Source: Hippophae tibetana
Lineage: Eukaryota; Streptophyta; Magnoliopsida; Rosales; Elaeagnaceae
Length of the DNA stretch: 64,000 nt
Reading direction: 5' to 3'
Assembly (NCBI GenBank): GCA_037013495.1
Contig: CM072812.1
Location: 77,669,840-77,733,839, forward strand
Position 1 is the stretch's first letter, and each line of letters opens with the position of its first letter. Positions 1 to 14,100 of this stretch are shown one piece after another. The notes under the pieces were generated by a model. The model was not told the origin of the DNA and searched no databases. It saw nothing but the letters and a program-made list of their open reading frames with translations. The translations under genes and the position numbers were made by a program.

Positions 1-724
1 GGTCGTCATATTCAGGTCGTTAATGTAGAGGGATAGGTCGAGATTACCTTAGGATCTTACAACTTCATCATGTCTTGACATCTAAGACCTCGTTGTTCGA
101 TAATGGAGTACTTTGGCTGACTGAGTTGTATGTTTTATTAAACTCGTTAAGCCCATGCTATTGTTAAGCCATCCTTGTAATCTCGCTAACCCCCAACGGG
201 ATACCTTCATATATTAGGTCGCATACCCATTACTTATTAAATACCAAACATTAACTCTCATATTCTCTTGATTTTGAGAAATCTAAGGGAATAATATCTC
301 ATCATTTATTTTATTTTAAATAACCCATATTTATCGATTCAATGTATCTAAGTATGTAATGACCATTCACACAATACACTCTAGTCGCTAGGTCATTTAA
401 TTACAAATAATACTTTTAATTAATTTTATTTTGGTTGAGACCTTTCAGCTTCTCGTTCTCCTTTTATAAATAGTAGAGAAATTTACTTTTACTCTACTTG
501 TTTTAATTTAGTACATTTATCTTTAGAGAATTTAAGTTGTTAATTAGTTAAACGTCGTGTTTTTTCCGATAAGGTCGCCTAAAAAATTACTTGTTAGAGA
601 TTTCAGCTTGTTCATATAATGACGTCTATTGGAAATCAGGTCATTGTTATATTGTTACCTCTCGATTCAAATGATCTTCTCACTATTTAGGTAATTTCCT
701 TTTATAGTTTATCTCCTTTCTTTT
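1..724 (+). promoter_or_regulatory. Leader/promoter-like region ahead of a retroelement ORF
   Basis: No coding potential is seen. A TATA-like box (TATAAATAG, 465-473) lies about 250 bases before an ATG at 725 that opens a short reading frame. Several short GGTCG-type motifs recur between 1 and 620. I infer that this is the LTR or leader of the element carrying the next ORF; its outer end is outside the window. Confidence 0.35.
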
Positions 725-2370
725 ATGTCTCATAAAGAAAAAGAAGTGGATAGGTTTCAGAGAGGAGACCCATCCAAAATATACCCCTTGGATCAGGTTG
801 TGAGCCCTCGAGATGGCTATAAACTCAATGACCTCAAATGACAGGAAGTAGTGACAACAGCCTACCCCGAGGATCGTTAAGGAAGGTATCCTCACTCTCC
901 CTACTTCCTTAGGATCTAAGACAGTGTCTACCTTGTCTTCAAGGGGTCTAGTTCCTATAATCAGGATCCCTGAGTTGGAATCTACTAAAGTACCTCACCC
1001 TAAAAAGAAAAAGGAAAATAAGGGTAAGCCTACCCATAGAACTAAGAACAAGCATCAGATTGAAAAGATGACCAGTGTCCTTACAACAAAGGATTTGGAA
1101 AAGGTAAGACAAATATATGACCTCACAACTCATATAGGTATTATGCCAGTACCTCCCCACTTATGTGACATTGATGATCCTCTACCAGAATGGTGGATAA
1201 TTCATCTAATGGCCTTTAAAATAGGTATCTATTGCCCCTTTCCTAAACTGGTAGCTCGTGCTTTGAGCACTTTTGACATAAATTTTGCCGAAATAAATCC
1301 AAATGAATGGCGAACCCTTTTAAGTCTCTCAATGGTCACTGGGGAACATGGAATCGACCTTTCTAGTGATGAGTTGAGGTGTTTGTATTATTTAAAGAAG
1401 AATAGGTTAGATGAAGGGAGGGCGTATATATCTTGTGTCATTGGCCACAGACTACATCTCAAACTCCTTGATAGTAGTTCGGGTTGGAAAGATAGGTATT
1501 TCTACATCATCGGGGACATTTGGGGTGGGGAGGTAGATTTTCCTGTTCGGTATACCTGGAACCACCACTTTAACACCTCGCAACCTCAGGCTAGTGAGCT
1601 CATGTATAAATTGGATATAAATGGTAAAGAAAAAATTAAACGCATCAAGCTACAAAACACATCGTATGAAGGTTATCGTAATATCTTGACTATAGATCAC
1701 TTGAAAAAATCTGGGGTATGGAGAGATTACTCAAATGAATATCAAGGTCATTTTTCATTCAAAAGGTAATTTTTGGATCGCATTTTTTTGGTAAATTTAC
1801 TGATGTATACTTCTTTATGCAAGCCCCTACATACCTCTGTTTGGAACCTATGTCCCCTTCGCCAACTCGGGATGAAGATCCCTTTACTAAAGAGATGGAG
1901 GGCACCCTAGTTACAGAGGTTATAATGCCTCTGAGTATACCCCCAGAATGAAGGCCATGGATATGGAAGACTTTGAATTTGATGAGGTCGTCTTGATAAA
2001 CTTAGTGGTTTTAGATACCCTAGTCATATACTTCAATGAGGGTATCTTTGGGAGAACATATCTTAAGAGAGATCTATACCAACATTTTAGGGTTGATGTT
2101 GAGAGGTCGCAAGTTAGGGCGGCCCATAAGAATGAAAGAGGCACCGATAGGAAGCTAATAGCAGATCGTCATTTTCAGGTAAATTGTTTGACATTTTCCA
2201 CTTATTAATATTTTCAAGAATAAAGTCTAACTCATCTCATATGCAGGCGGTGTGCTTAGCGAGGGAGGGTAAGTTGTCCTTCAGGGGCTAAAAGTAGAAG
2301 GTCCAAGCCATTCACTTATAGATTGCCAAATGTGAGAAGACTGTAAAGGACAATGATGCCTTAATAGCTG
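725..2370 (+). pseudogene. Retroelement ORF with Transposase_28-like (putative gypsy-type) domain, degenerate
   Basis: The longest open piece is 924-1769 (about 281 codons). It begins with a basic Lys/Arg-rich stretch, followed by a block with PLPEWW, a hydrophobic segment, then INPNEWRTLLSL and later GWKDRYFYIIGD. This order resembles the plant 'putative gypsy type transposon' domain (PF04195), whose molecular role is unknown. The piece has no ATG of its own; a plausible ATG is at 725, but stops and a frame change separate the two. A GT after 1767 and an AG before 2247 (with a GT at 2179) suggest spliced segments continuing through 1948-2178 (MKAMDMEDFEFDEV). Stops then accumulate from about 2289. 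I read it as a decayed retroelement protein gene; domain assignment is from memory of the family pattern. Confidence 0.5.
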
Positions 2371-3980
2371 AGAAAGATTCTAAATTTTTGAATCTTGAAG
2401 GTGAGGTTATTGACAAGGTGGAAAAGCTACGAAAAGATGACACCTATTGCTTTGAGAAGGGTGAAGCGACCAAGCATTTTGAGTAGATATCAAAAGAGGC
2501 CATTCACGCGCAGCCATGTCACACCACGCCGAGCATCTGTCCACACAACACCAAAGTCTGTGCACATCAACCCGAACAACATAGAACTCACTCACACATC
2601 TGCGTCTATCCGCACCACACCATGCCGAATGTGCACACACCTTGGCTGCATCAGCGGTTACGTTAGCGTCCATCCATTACGCATTTTTACCCAATTTTTA
2701 CCCTTATCTTCACCTATAAATACCATATCTCTCCCATTACACAAAACACACCTCAAAAACATCTTCCTAGATCTTTCTTTCTCTAGTTTTCTTAGTTTCT
2801 TAGTTTTAAAATTCTTCTCTTTTTGAGAAGAATTAGCTATGTTTTCGTGAATTTCTAGCTTTTTTATTCAATAAACAAAAATGCAAATCTGTTTAAAAGT
2901 TTTCCAAAAATAAAATTAGCATCAAAGTTCTGTAAAGATTTCTATTCTTTATAGTTATTTTTATGTTTTATTCTTATAAGTTATATTTAATTTGTTTATG
3001 ATTAAATTTAACATGTCTAACTATTTGTAAACATGATATAATAATAACGTTATTATGCTTGAAAAATATTAAGTTGGTAAAAATCTCTATAAAATGAATT
3101 GATTTTGTTTTTAATCAAGATTTTATATTAAGGATGTTAGAGAGAAATATATTATTTTTCATTACAAACTTAAATCTGAAAATATATTTCAAGGTTTAGT
3201 TATCCAGTCTAATTTAGAGTAGTGTTTTTTTATTTGTTGGTACAATCGCCCGGTAGTTAGAGTGAAACTCTATTTCAAAAGTTTTTATAAAAATTATTAT
3301 CCAAAAATGTATTGACAACATATTTTCAGTAATGGTTTTAAAAATTGAAAGTCAGTACTCAGATAATTAAATTCTTAGGTTTAATTTGGAAATCTTGAAT
3401 AAAGTTTAAACTGTCTAACTCCACCAAATATGGCATTTAAATGGTTCATTTTCAATCTCTTAGAAAAAAAAATTAATTTAATTAACTAAATTAGTTATCG
3501 ATCTTACTTATAGGTGTTAATTGATTTGTTTAATTAACAAAAAATATCTAACCCCACCAAAGGTGTTATTCATATAAAAAAGGAGAATCAATAAATATCA
3601 ATTTATATCTTTAATAATTTAAATAATATGAGCAAGCATAATTAACTTAGTTATTATATCCATAAATGTCCCACTATTATAAATAATAAAAATTTGCATA
3701 AATGTTTATTGAATCCATATCTATGTTTATTTTTATGTTATTAGATTAGGAAAATACAAAACCAAAAATATCGTGACAAGATGTTTAGGATTTAATTTCG
3801 TTTTTAAAAATTTGAATAATAAATTAAAAATCACATATATTCCTTCCTTAGATCGACCTTGGGAGTATACTTATCATTTTCTATGAAATGATTCGTACAC
3901 TTGCAAGAATTTTACAAATATAAAACCAAAGTATTTATAGGATTGACAATGTCAGTTTTACTCATTACTTGGGCTAGACT
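2371..3980. other. LTR/leader-like noncoding stretch
   Basis: No gene is recognised here. A TATA-like box (TATAAATA, 2715-2722) is followed by a CT-rich leader. At 3845-3925 the text 'gatcgaccttggga' followed by 'gattcgtacacttgcaagaa' resembles the junction of Athila/Tat gypsy elements just before the primer site, but the expected TGGCGCC primer site is missing. I read it as a truncated gypsy LTR/leader. The ORF at 2395-2826 is not credible coding. Confidence 0.35.
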
Positions 3981-5220
3981 CACCCTCAAATAAGGACCCT
4001 TGAATGGGGACCTCCCCCAAGGCCTTCTATTCTAGGCTTATTGGCCGCTTGCCCTATGATTAGGAGTGAATTTCTTGTTTTTGTTAACTCTTTTGTCTTG
4101 GCTTACCCTATCCTCACTTATTCTTCTCTATTTTTTCTCTAGTAGAGCTTCCACAACTACCTTAATATTCTATCCAACCCTAGCTCCCTTTATAGATTGA
4201 TGAATTTTCTTGCCTCTCCATAAGCTTCCTCCAAAGTATTTGGGACCGTCTTGGCCACCTCTACAAATAAATCAAATTTTTTTAGTAGATTTCACCTAAA
4301 GGCCTTTATCACGATAGAGCTGGGGCAATCTAATATCTCTAACCTTTTTTACCTATACCTTCTCATGTACTTATCAATAGACTCACCCCTCCCTGGGTGA
4401 TCGAGAAGAGATGGGGGGACTCCTTCCTTAAATGCTTATTGTAGGCATAATTTGCGATGAATATCCTGACAAATTATGAAAAAGAGGTTATGATGTGGGT
4501 GCTAGGTTTTTGAACCACTTATGTGCGCCATCCCAAAAGGTAGAGGAAAATAGCTTACATATTATGGCATCTAGTTTGTCCCGAGTGAGGCTTATAAGGG
4601 CCATATCCATTTTGAAGTATTGCATATGAGTTACCCAATCTTTGGTACCTTGGTAGTCTGGGCAATTGGGATCACTAAACTTGGCTAGGGGCTCATCATG
4701 CTTTATTTCATCAAAAAAGGGGAGACTTGTAGTTTCTTGCAATCTCTATCCACATTGTAAGGTACCTTAACCTTATATTTCCCTTCATTATACCTTCTTA
4801 AGGTTTCATCTTGTTTTCAATTAGTCTTCTCCAGTGCCCAAAATTATACATCCTAGCTTCCACACTCTTGCAACAACTTCTCACTATTGGGTCCTATCAA
4901 GCTAGAGGGAGGGTTAAAATCAGTTGCATTTTCACCTTGGGTAGGCTCGGGCATAATATGTTCTGGCCCAGTTCTACCCACTAGGTTAGCGACTTGAACT
5001 TTAGGGGATATTGGGCTTGATTGTCATTGAAGTTCCCTAATCTCTTTTCTAGTTTCCTCAAGCTATCTTCTTAGCTCAAAAAGTTGACGCACTAACTTTT
5101 GGTAGGGATCAGCCTCCCCTCTAGACTTATTACGAGTTGGAAAGTTATGGTCCTGAGTCGATTCTACCTCCTCATTTTATATTCTTAATCGCTCTTGGCT
5201 CGTGTTCCTACCATGATGGT
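3980..5220 (-). pseudogene. Ty3/gypsy-type gag remnant
   Basis: The minus-strand frame at 4742-4488 contains DEIKHDEPLAKFSDPNCPDY, then WVTHMQYFKMDMALIS and FWDGAHKWFKNL. This is the layout of the Retrotrans_gag domain, which builds the capsid of gypsy-type particles. Upstream, a likely start is near 5217 (MVGTRAKSD), followed by a Glu/Arg-rich segment typical of gag N-termini. Many stops and frame changes interrupt it. Downstream (4440-3980) gag-like text continues in pieces and no protease or reverse transcriptase follows. Only a gag-sized fragment survives. Confidence 0.6.
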
Positions 5221-5443
5221 TTATGATTATGAAAAAATATGCTTGCACACTAAGTCTCTTCTCTCCAAACTTAGGGTGAATCCTTAAAGATACGGGGTTA
5301 GAAACTAAAAATCGATCTTCAAATCTAAGCCCCGTGATAAAGGCCAAAATTTTGGAAATAGTCCGATTTATAGAGAGAGAAACTAGAGAGAAGTCAAAGA
5401 GTTTTGTGGAATGTGTGGATCCATTAGAGAGCCGATGTATATT

Positions 5444-6039
5444 TAAAACATTAAATGTACACATGTTAATTACATAAGATGTACATGTTACAACATGTCA
5501 AACAGGTATAAGAGTATATCAAAGTACATATAAAGTTTGAGGTTGATCACACTATAACTTGGCCCGAAGGTTGGTCTTCCAATACCAAGGCTCTCACGAA
5601 TAGGTAGGTCCATACTACTGATGTTGTTATAGAATGAGCATATGTAGAATCTTCTGAGACTACCTTGCCTGATGGACCGCACTACTAGTTGGGTTAGACT
5701 ATTAGATGGATAGGGCTTGGTTCGATCCGTATGTCCAAACTATAGAGCATTACATGTACACATGTCGATTATAGAGGACATACACGTCATAGCGTGTCAA
5801 AGGGTATACTTGTAAAGAAAAGTACATATAAAGCTTAAGGTTAACCACAACATAGCTCGGTCTAGAAGTCGATCTTCCAATACTAGGGTTCTCACGCGTA
5901 GACATGTACATACTACCAGTGTCGTTGTGGCATGGGCACACATAACTTCTTTTGAGATGACCTCGTCTAACAGACTAGGCTACCAATTGGGTTAGACTAT
6001 TAGATGAATAGGGCTCGGGTTGATCCATATGTCCAAACA
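5444..6039. repeat. Two-copy 298-bp tandem duplication
   Basis: Copy 1 (about 5444-5741) and copy 2 (about 5742-6039) align throughout with a period of 298-299 bases. Shared blocks include gtacacatgt (5457 and 5756), agtacatataaag, 'ttgggttagactattagatg' and atgtccaaac (5731 and 6029). The copies differ by many substitutions, so the duplication is old. It lies upstream of the minus-strand gag remnant and may belong to that element's leader. Confidence 0.85.
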
Positions 6040-6599
6040 CAACTAATATATTTTGTGATTGATCTCTTGACTTTACATTTAAATATCTTAAATAAATTTT
6101 TTAATGTCAATAAACTACAATGTTTGGACATCAATGTCACAATATTCAAAAATGTATTTGAAGTAGAATTTATATGAACATATAGGTCAATATATGGTCC
6201 TTTTTTTAGTTGGTAAGAGAGACAATACGTGGTGCATATTAGTCTACAAAATTATACTAAATAAAGACAACTTGTTGAAAAATAATAATTTGTAATTAAT
6301 TAGTTTAAAAAGGTATAGTTGGGTCAAATAGACTAAAACATCTTTAATAAACCTTGAAAAAAAATTATAAAGAGGAATAATAGTTCAACTTATTTAAGTT
6401 ACTTGTTTTGATTGTTGCTAATAGATGCTGATAATATAAACACTTTGAGTATGATTATTATATAGTAACTAAAGCGAAGTGATGATTAGAGACATTATAT
6501 ACCATTTATTAGAATTTAAAACCATAATATTTTTTAGCCTATGAAATAAAAAGTCAAAAAACGTTTTTTCTCTGTTATTGGTATTAACTTTGCTCAAGG

Positions 6600-8110
6600 A
6601 TTGGCAAAAAGTAAATGTGGGGGCAATTTGATAAGTGATAATTTATACATATTTTTAATAATTATGTTCTCTATATTTATGCTTATTTTATTATTCTCAT
6701 GTATCATAATTATTTATTTTATATTTTATGAGAAAATATGAATTTTTATAATTTTTATAATTTTTAGGATTTTTTTGAATTTTTTATTAATTTTATTTAA
6801 CACGTGGATGTACTTAAAATGAAATATGGATTTACATATTGTGGATGCATATAGACAAACGTTGATGCACTTAGCAACACAGTACCCAAAATGGTGAAGA
6901 CTCTTTACCCTCGTATCGTTCCACTGAAATGCTAGCCAAATGACATGTCGTTCGATGCTCCTTCAACTAGCAAGTCAAACAACGTGTCATTCGACCATCT
7001 CTCTCCCTCAGCATGTTGCATCGCTTCCTGTTAACACCTATTCTAGAATGTTGACACTTGGCATGCTATAGTGCATCCATTTAATGCCATACATGACCTA
7101 GATTTAATCTGATTATAAAATCCAAAATATAACTCATATAAATACCCATAAAATATCATTTTGAAGAATATAATTAGAGAAATTTAGAAAAATTAGAAAA
7201 ATTGTCTCGGTACAATTTGAAGAATATTTGGAGAAATATTCAAGAACAAGTTTTAGAGATTACTATATTGACTCACTTTCTCATAAAAAAATTCTTGTAT
7301 TTTCTTTCTCTTTATGTGATAAATTGTTTAGTTATCTTATTATATGTATTAAATTTAATGATTAATAATATAATTTATTGTCATTATGGGTAATTTCAAA
7401 CACTAAATTATGGTTAACATGAATTATGTTATTATTTGAATAAAGTTTCAATTATTAATTTCTTGATGTGTTTAATTTCATGTTTGAATGTAAAAGCATG
7501 CTAATTCTTGAATTAAGTGTACAATTAGTTCGATATTTAGTTTTGTTTATTGTTAGATTATGAAGTTAGTATGAAACTACTAATTTTGTAATTAAAGTAA
7601 CAAGTTATAATTTTGTTACAATTGGAATTAAATGATTAGGTTAGAGATTAATAATGATAGCAATTCCATCTAATTTAGTTATAATTATTTTTTGGATTAT
7701 AATAGAATGAATAAATTAAATCTAGTAGTTATAATTTTATGTTGTTTATGAGTTTTGTTGATTAATAATCGAATTACTAGTCAATTACAAAGTAAGAAAA
7801 AAAAACTTTAGAAGAACTTAAATTCCTAAAGTTAAAATTGAGAAAAACTAAAAAGGGATTAAAATTATACAATAAATTTAGGATTTGAAAATTGAATATA
7901 TCATAACATAATAAATTTAATTATAATTTAGTAGCGAGGAAAATCCCTTAGTCACATGTTTATCTTATTAATCCAAAAATTATACCTTTTTATGTTCTTA
8001 TTATTCTATGTTATTTTATTTTTCTGTAAAAAATTCAAAAACATTATTTGTTTTATTTGTGACATTTTAAGATTTTATTTTACACTAATAATTAATAATT
8101 AAATTTTTTC
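6600..8110 (+). mobile_element. Athila/Tat-like LTR remnant
   Basis: A purine tract with 'aaatgtgggggcaattTGATAAGTG' begins an AT-rich stretch. That arrangement is typical of the 3' end of Athila/Tat gypsy elements, with the LTR opening at about 6629. A TATA-like box (ATATAAATACCC, about 7136) precedes a TC-rich leader. No matching second LTR or internal coding region was found, so this is a fragment or a solo LTR. The short ORF at 7202-7393 is probably chance. Confidence 0.4.
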
Positions 8111-11100
8111 AATCCTATATGGATAATGACTCTTACTTTCAATTATATTTATAACGACACAATTTTAAATAGTAAAGAAGTAAGGTTAAAAATTTGGTAA
8201 TATTAATTTTAACCCATCATAAACGAGCCAGGTAGACCATCCAAGTGGACAAATAAACTGGCTAACCATGTAGAATAGCCAGACATGTAGAGTGGAAAGC
8301 TAGGTAGACCAACCATGCATACTAGCTTAGTCTACCAAAAATTTGCTAGCATTGAGCTTCTACAACTTCAGAAGGCAGCGATGTCAATCATCCCTTAGTG
8401 ATTTCCATCTAAGTAGGCGTGTGTAATCCAAACCATAATTTCCTAACTCATCTTGAGGGACCCTCTATGGCTTGATGACCAATGTAAATGAAAACAACCA
8501 TGCCATACTGTTGTCAAACAAACATCCCTCTAGAAGAGTAGAGATTCATATGGGATCGAGCCTTAAACATGCCCCTAAGTTTGTGCTTTCTAGAATGTTG
8601 CCTTCTAGGTGATGCCGTCTAATATGCTACCACTTAGGCAGTACTAGACTTGATGGATTACCATCTCTCAAGCCATGCTATCCAAACAAATTGCATTTTA
8701 GGACATACTACCTAGCTTGTTATTCTCTAAATTATGGATCCAAGTTCTTAACATTCATGCCATAATTAATGGGATAATACGTCACTTATCTAGTAGCAAC
8801 TTCCAGAATCATCACATATAGGATCAATATTGTAGGTCATCGTTATCCAGGATATGACAAACTAGAAGTAACTTGTTAATATGGCTCCAAGATGTGTGAC
8901 CAACATTGTATTCAGAACACAAACGCTTAAAAAATTGCGTAATGAGACATTTTTCAAAGGGTCCCTAATCCCTGATTTTTTCTAATTTAAGCACACTTAA
9001 CTATAAAGTTCTAAATAAAAGGTCATATGATCCTTTTGGAAATCAATTGATAGTTGTATAGTTGACCTTAAATTATTTAACTGAATCCTTCCATGGTTCA
9101 AAGCTACTCGTTGAACTATGATAAGACAACTAAAATTAGAAAGGCAATTCATTAAAGTATATATGGGATCTAGAAATGTTCATCCTATAAACATCAACAA
9201 TCATGGTGTTGAAAGTATATCACCTCGTTATCCCTGGTAGCAAAATTCTAGAGAACTAGAATACCCTCACACTCATTTAGATCCGACTACCGTTAAGCAA
9301 GGCATACCTTCACCAAGAAGCTCACAAGTAAAAAATGTAATTTATAAGCAAGTGTTTTCTATACAGCTAATTCTAGAAATTCTTAGTATGAGGAGATCTA
9401 GAATCTCACAACTAACAAAATATCTTATAAAAATAAACTCAAGAAATTTGATAGCAATATCAGCTTCAAATCATCACTTTCTAGGTGACCATTTACCACC
9501 CTATGGGTTAGAAGCCACTTCAGCTCCAAACAAGCAAAAATTTCAAAACATTTCAACTCCAAGTCAGATTCACTTAGAAAAATTAGCATTAACTACATAG
9601 AGCATACACAATAAGAGCTATCATGGTCAAGGTTTAGCCACCAAAGCTCAGCTAGGCTATCGACATCTAGATCAAAGGTGTGAATTGAAAGGTTTATCAT
9701 GAGTGTACACAAAAATTAATCTAGGTTCGTACTTAGGAAACTTGCAAAAGCCATATTACCTAACAATTTTTACATTCAAACCAAGTTGCCTCTACCAAGC
9801 TTGTTTAACCTAGAAAGAAGTTAGCAAGAATTTTTCATAGAAATGAGAATGTTCAAAACTTACATCATGAATGTGTTCTAAACATCCACAAAAGAAAACA
9901 CTTAGGATGTTTGATCCAAAAAGATAATTCGGGTCATAATGACCAAAAAAAGTGTTAGTCATATTTATAAGTGAGGATGGAGTATTGGGAAATAAAGCAT
10001 ACATAATAAAGTACTTGGACAGAAGAAAAGTCTTGAATTCTTGAAACGCACATCTTAATAAATATTAACATTAACCAAGGGAATATTTATGTATCCCAAT
10101 TTACTTAAATTTTTCTTTGTAATTTTTTGAATAAAGTGCTATATGAGATCCTATGTGACCATGCCAAATCCAACATTCAAACTTAGTATAAGAGTTGGAA
10201 CCAAAAAGGAAAGAAAAAAAAGAAAAGAAAAACAGTTATCATAATTATTTAAATAAAAGAAAAGTTTAGCTATATTGGCACTCATATCTCTATGTAAATT
10301 ATTCCTTATGTTCTTAAGACTCAACTTGCTAGCAAAATATCCTAACATTGTTCCAAGAACCCATAAATTCTACTTTAGAAAAAAGTCGACAATAATTTTT
10401 TGGATAATAAAACTTTTCACCTACACATGTTTCCCCAACGAGGTTAGGAGTGAATACGTTCCTCCATCAAACCTAAGAGGCTACACCCAAGAAAAGTATT
10501 GACACTTAAAACAAATATAGCTTTCATACTTAGATACAGAGAGCTAAAAGTGCCTAGAGAGAATATTCTCCTCTAAACAGAGTTTGAGAGTAATGTCAAC
10601 ATAAAGTTGGGATTCAAACGCATCACAATCATAAGTTACAAGTACAAGTCAAAGGTTGTCTTTGGCATAAAAGTGAGGTTACAAACCCCCTTTTCACCCA
10701 AAAACCTGGAACTAGAAATTGAAACAAGGAGTGATCACCTCAAGAGTTCTACAAGAAATTAGGAAGGACTCATTCGCTTCAAACAATTTTCACTTTGCGT
10801 TAGTTAAGCCTCACACAGGAGTGAGAATGACACCTTTCCTAGAATCATGCTGCAATGTTTCTTAGAAAATACTTCAAGTGCATTATGCCACATATCATCC
10901 CACCAGGGAAGAGTAGATCACCTATCTAAAACCGAATGATGACTAAGCCTTAGTAAGAACTAGGCAAACAAGTCTCACCTGAGAAGTGCAAGCTACCATA
11001 CCATACCTACAACTTAGTAATGATGGCAGTCTCGCAAAGGATGTGTATAGTAACATATCGAAAACTCAAAAATGATAGAAATAATTCTAGGGAAGCATAG

Positions 11101-14100
11101 GCTAGCATACCTTAAGCACAACAATGACAAAAATCTCACCCAAGAATTGTGTAAGAAACCTTCCTAGAATACATCAATGATTATGTCTTAATAGACTAAG
11201 GCACGTTTTTCCACTAAGTTTTATGCAGAAATCAACGAAAGGAATAACCTACTTTGACACACATAACAAAGTTGATCCAACATCAAGACATTTGAATACT
11301 TTGGGAAGTCGAACACTGATAAGAGGAAAGTACTGACTCCTTTATACCCAATAACTTACCCTTGAATACTTGGACACGTGTTACACTAGTTAGGTCATGC
11401 AACATCATTACAACTTTGGGACTTCTATTGAACTCATTTTGACCCAATAACTCCAAGAAAGAAAGTTCAAGACTACACTTATTATAAGTTGGAGTCCATA
11501 TTACTTGTGTTGCTTGTCACTCTCGAGAAGCATGCCAAGCAAAGTGGTTAGGAGATTAAGAGGCTTTATAGAGTATAATGTCAGAAGTTGACCACCCAAC
11601 GCTTGAATTTTTTTTTTGAGAAAAAGAAAACAAAACAATCTTCAAGAACTTGAGAGTAACTCGAGAACACCACTCAATAGTTATAATTTTTTTTAACATC
11701 ATCAACAAAAAAAAAATAATTCAAAAAGGAAAAGCACATTAAGATAGTGAAGAAGTGAGCATCATAGTTCAGATTTTATGTGATTGTGGAAACACTTCAC
11801 AACACTGGCAGAACAATGACCACCATCTGTTAAGTCCATAAGCATTAACCAACCAGTGCTCGTTGATAATATCATAAATATGCATATCTAAAATGCGTAA
11901 ATTAATTAACATTTATGATTCAAAGAGCTTAAAATTAAGAATTATATATATTATATTAATAAATATTTATTTATATTAATTATGATAATTTTATGCTTGT
12001 ATGATCAACAAAATTAGCCAAAGAATATCAAAGAGATCAAAAAGTGATTTTAACATCATTTCTTCTTGAGATTTCATGAACATGCTGCCAAAATTTGATC
12101 ATAACTTTTGATTTATCTCTAAATGAAAGTATACAATTTAATATGGAAAGATAATTTAATGAAGCCTAATTTCATATTTTACATTGAATATCAAAATATG
12201 AAGTTTTTTCAAGGTTAGAGATGAGCTTAAATCTAAATATTCTAAACAATCGAACGAGTAATAATATATTAAACTTTCTATGTAGTGTTTCAAATTAATT
12301 GATTTTTTATTCTTTAAAGAGAAATATTTAGCTACACTTTATATTTTAGAGATTTTTTATCAATTATCTTCGAGGAGAAAATTTCGTGATATTATTTTGA
12401 CTCAACACATCTTTATCTCATTCAATATTTAATGATCATCAAAAAATTAAAAAATAGCTCTTACATTATTCTCTCATTCTTTCTCTCTAAAATTTGTGAG
12501 AATTATTTGTAAACTAAGCTAAAGTAAGAATAAAGCTAGAGTCGTTCTGAATTGTGTAGTTTTTTATTCACTTCTTTATCCTTATAAGTACTTTCTAGTT
12601 TATAATTTTGTTTTGAAAAATTAATTTATTCAACTTTTTCTATATTCAATATATTATATTATTCAGTTATATATAAATCACTCACGTTTTTCTTTACGTG
12701 CAACTTTTAGCTTATAATTATTATATTTATTTTATGTTTATCTTCTCCTACATTATTATCATTTTGATATATTGTCGATATTAGATAGCTTGTAAGAGCA
12801 TATTATTATTGTTATTACATGAAAACATTTTTTCTTAAATAAAATAACTTTAAATTTCATCTTAGATTTTGAATTCTAAATTTTTTAATTGTTTGTTTGG
12901 CATGTGAAATATGCAATTGAGTAGTAAATTGTAATAAAAATTGATAATATTAAAACAAAATAATCAAGTAAATATCAAAACTTTGTTATTTTCATATTGA
13001 TTTTTGTTTCTTTTAAAACTATTATCCATAATTATTGTCATATTCTTTAATTTTTGAATTATAAAATCATTTTTATTTAGTGTTATGTGATAACTTTTTT
13101 GTTGATTTATTTTACTTTTCTTTAGAATCAGCACCTAAAGCTATACTACAACAACTGCATAGTCAAAACAGCTAGTTATCGGATCGCCACCATTGACCAA
13201 CTAGTTCGTTAGTCTGCCATCGATCGGCCTACCCTACCTTAGTCCGTCCATCCTTGGTGTTGCCATGCACCACCTTTACCTAGTTTTTCCTATGCCACCA
13301 TCCATCTCACTAGGTGCTTTTCAAATTATTTCTTGTTCTTCACCATGATGTGACACCGTATTGACTCTTAGCTATTGTGGCTCCCTCAATTTTGAGTCAC
13401 CACCTAGTTCTCCTACAAATTACAAAAGTCGTTAAGTGTTTCAGGAGTGATCTCCAAGCCATCAACTCATCAACTTGGCACGAAGCCTCGTAAGAATTCT
13501 ACTTCAGGTTGCAGAACAATTTACAAAGTGTTAGCCCAACAAAAAATTTACATTGGATCAAGAGAAAATTATATCGATTAAATAAATATCAAGTACAAAG
13601 TATGGGTCCACATTAGCATTGATTTAATAAATAAAATATACAAGTAATTCTAAAGCACAAAAATGCTATGATAATGGTGAAGAAAAATATTTAATCTTAT
13701 TTATTAATGAATAAATGAAGTTCTTATGAAGTTATGAGGTAAATGTTAATTGATTATACTTTAGTGTAGTAATAAAAACTACTACAATAAACAAAGTCTA
13801 AAGGAAAAATAATGAAAATTCCTAAAGCCTATGGAGCTTTCCCTCTTCAACATCATTTGAGATCACTATAGTAATGAGGTTTGCACTTTAAGTCTTGTAA
13901 ATCGGTTGCAATTAGGGCTCCATTACTCCCTCAACTTCCACATAAAATTTGGGCAAATCAACGGAGATATCACCTTCCTAAACATATGAGTCATCATTAT
14001 ATATGCATTACAATGTGACCCTGATGTTAATTAGTTGGCCTGCTAAAGTAATTTGATTTATGGTTTATCACTTCATCTCTTAAGATGTATGCAAAAATTG

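Noticed and set aside
2395..2826. 143-codon plus-strand ORF
   Set aside because: It covers a TATA box and CT-rich leader-like DNA, has biased His/Thr/Ser content, and starts inside the decayed retroelement.
5177..5464. 95-codon minus-strand ORF
   Set aside because: It lies in the probable LTR/leader upstream of the gypsy gag start and has no recognisable domain.
5444..6039. Pair of LTRs or a CRISPR-like array
   Set aside because: The copies are directly adjacent with no internal region and no TG...CA ends; only two long units, no spacers.
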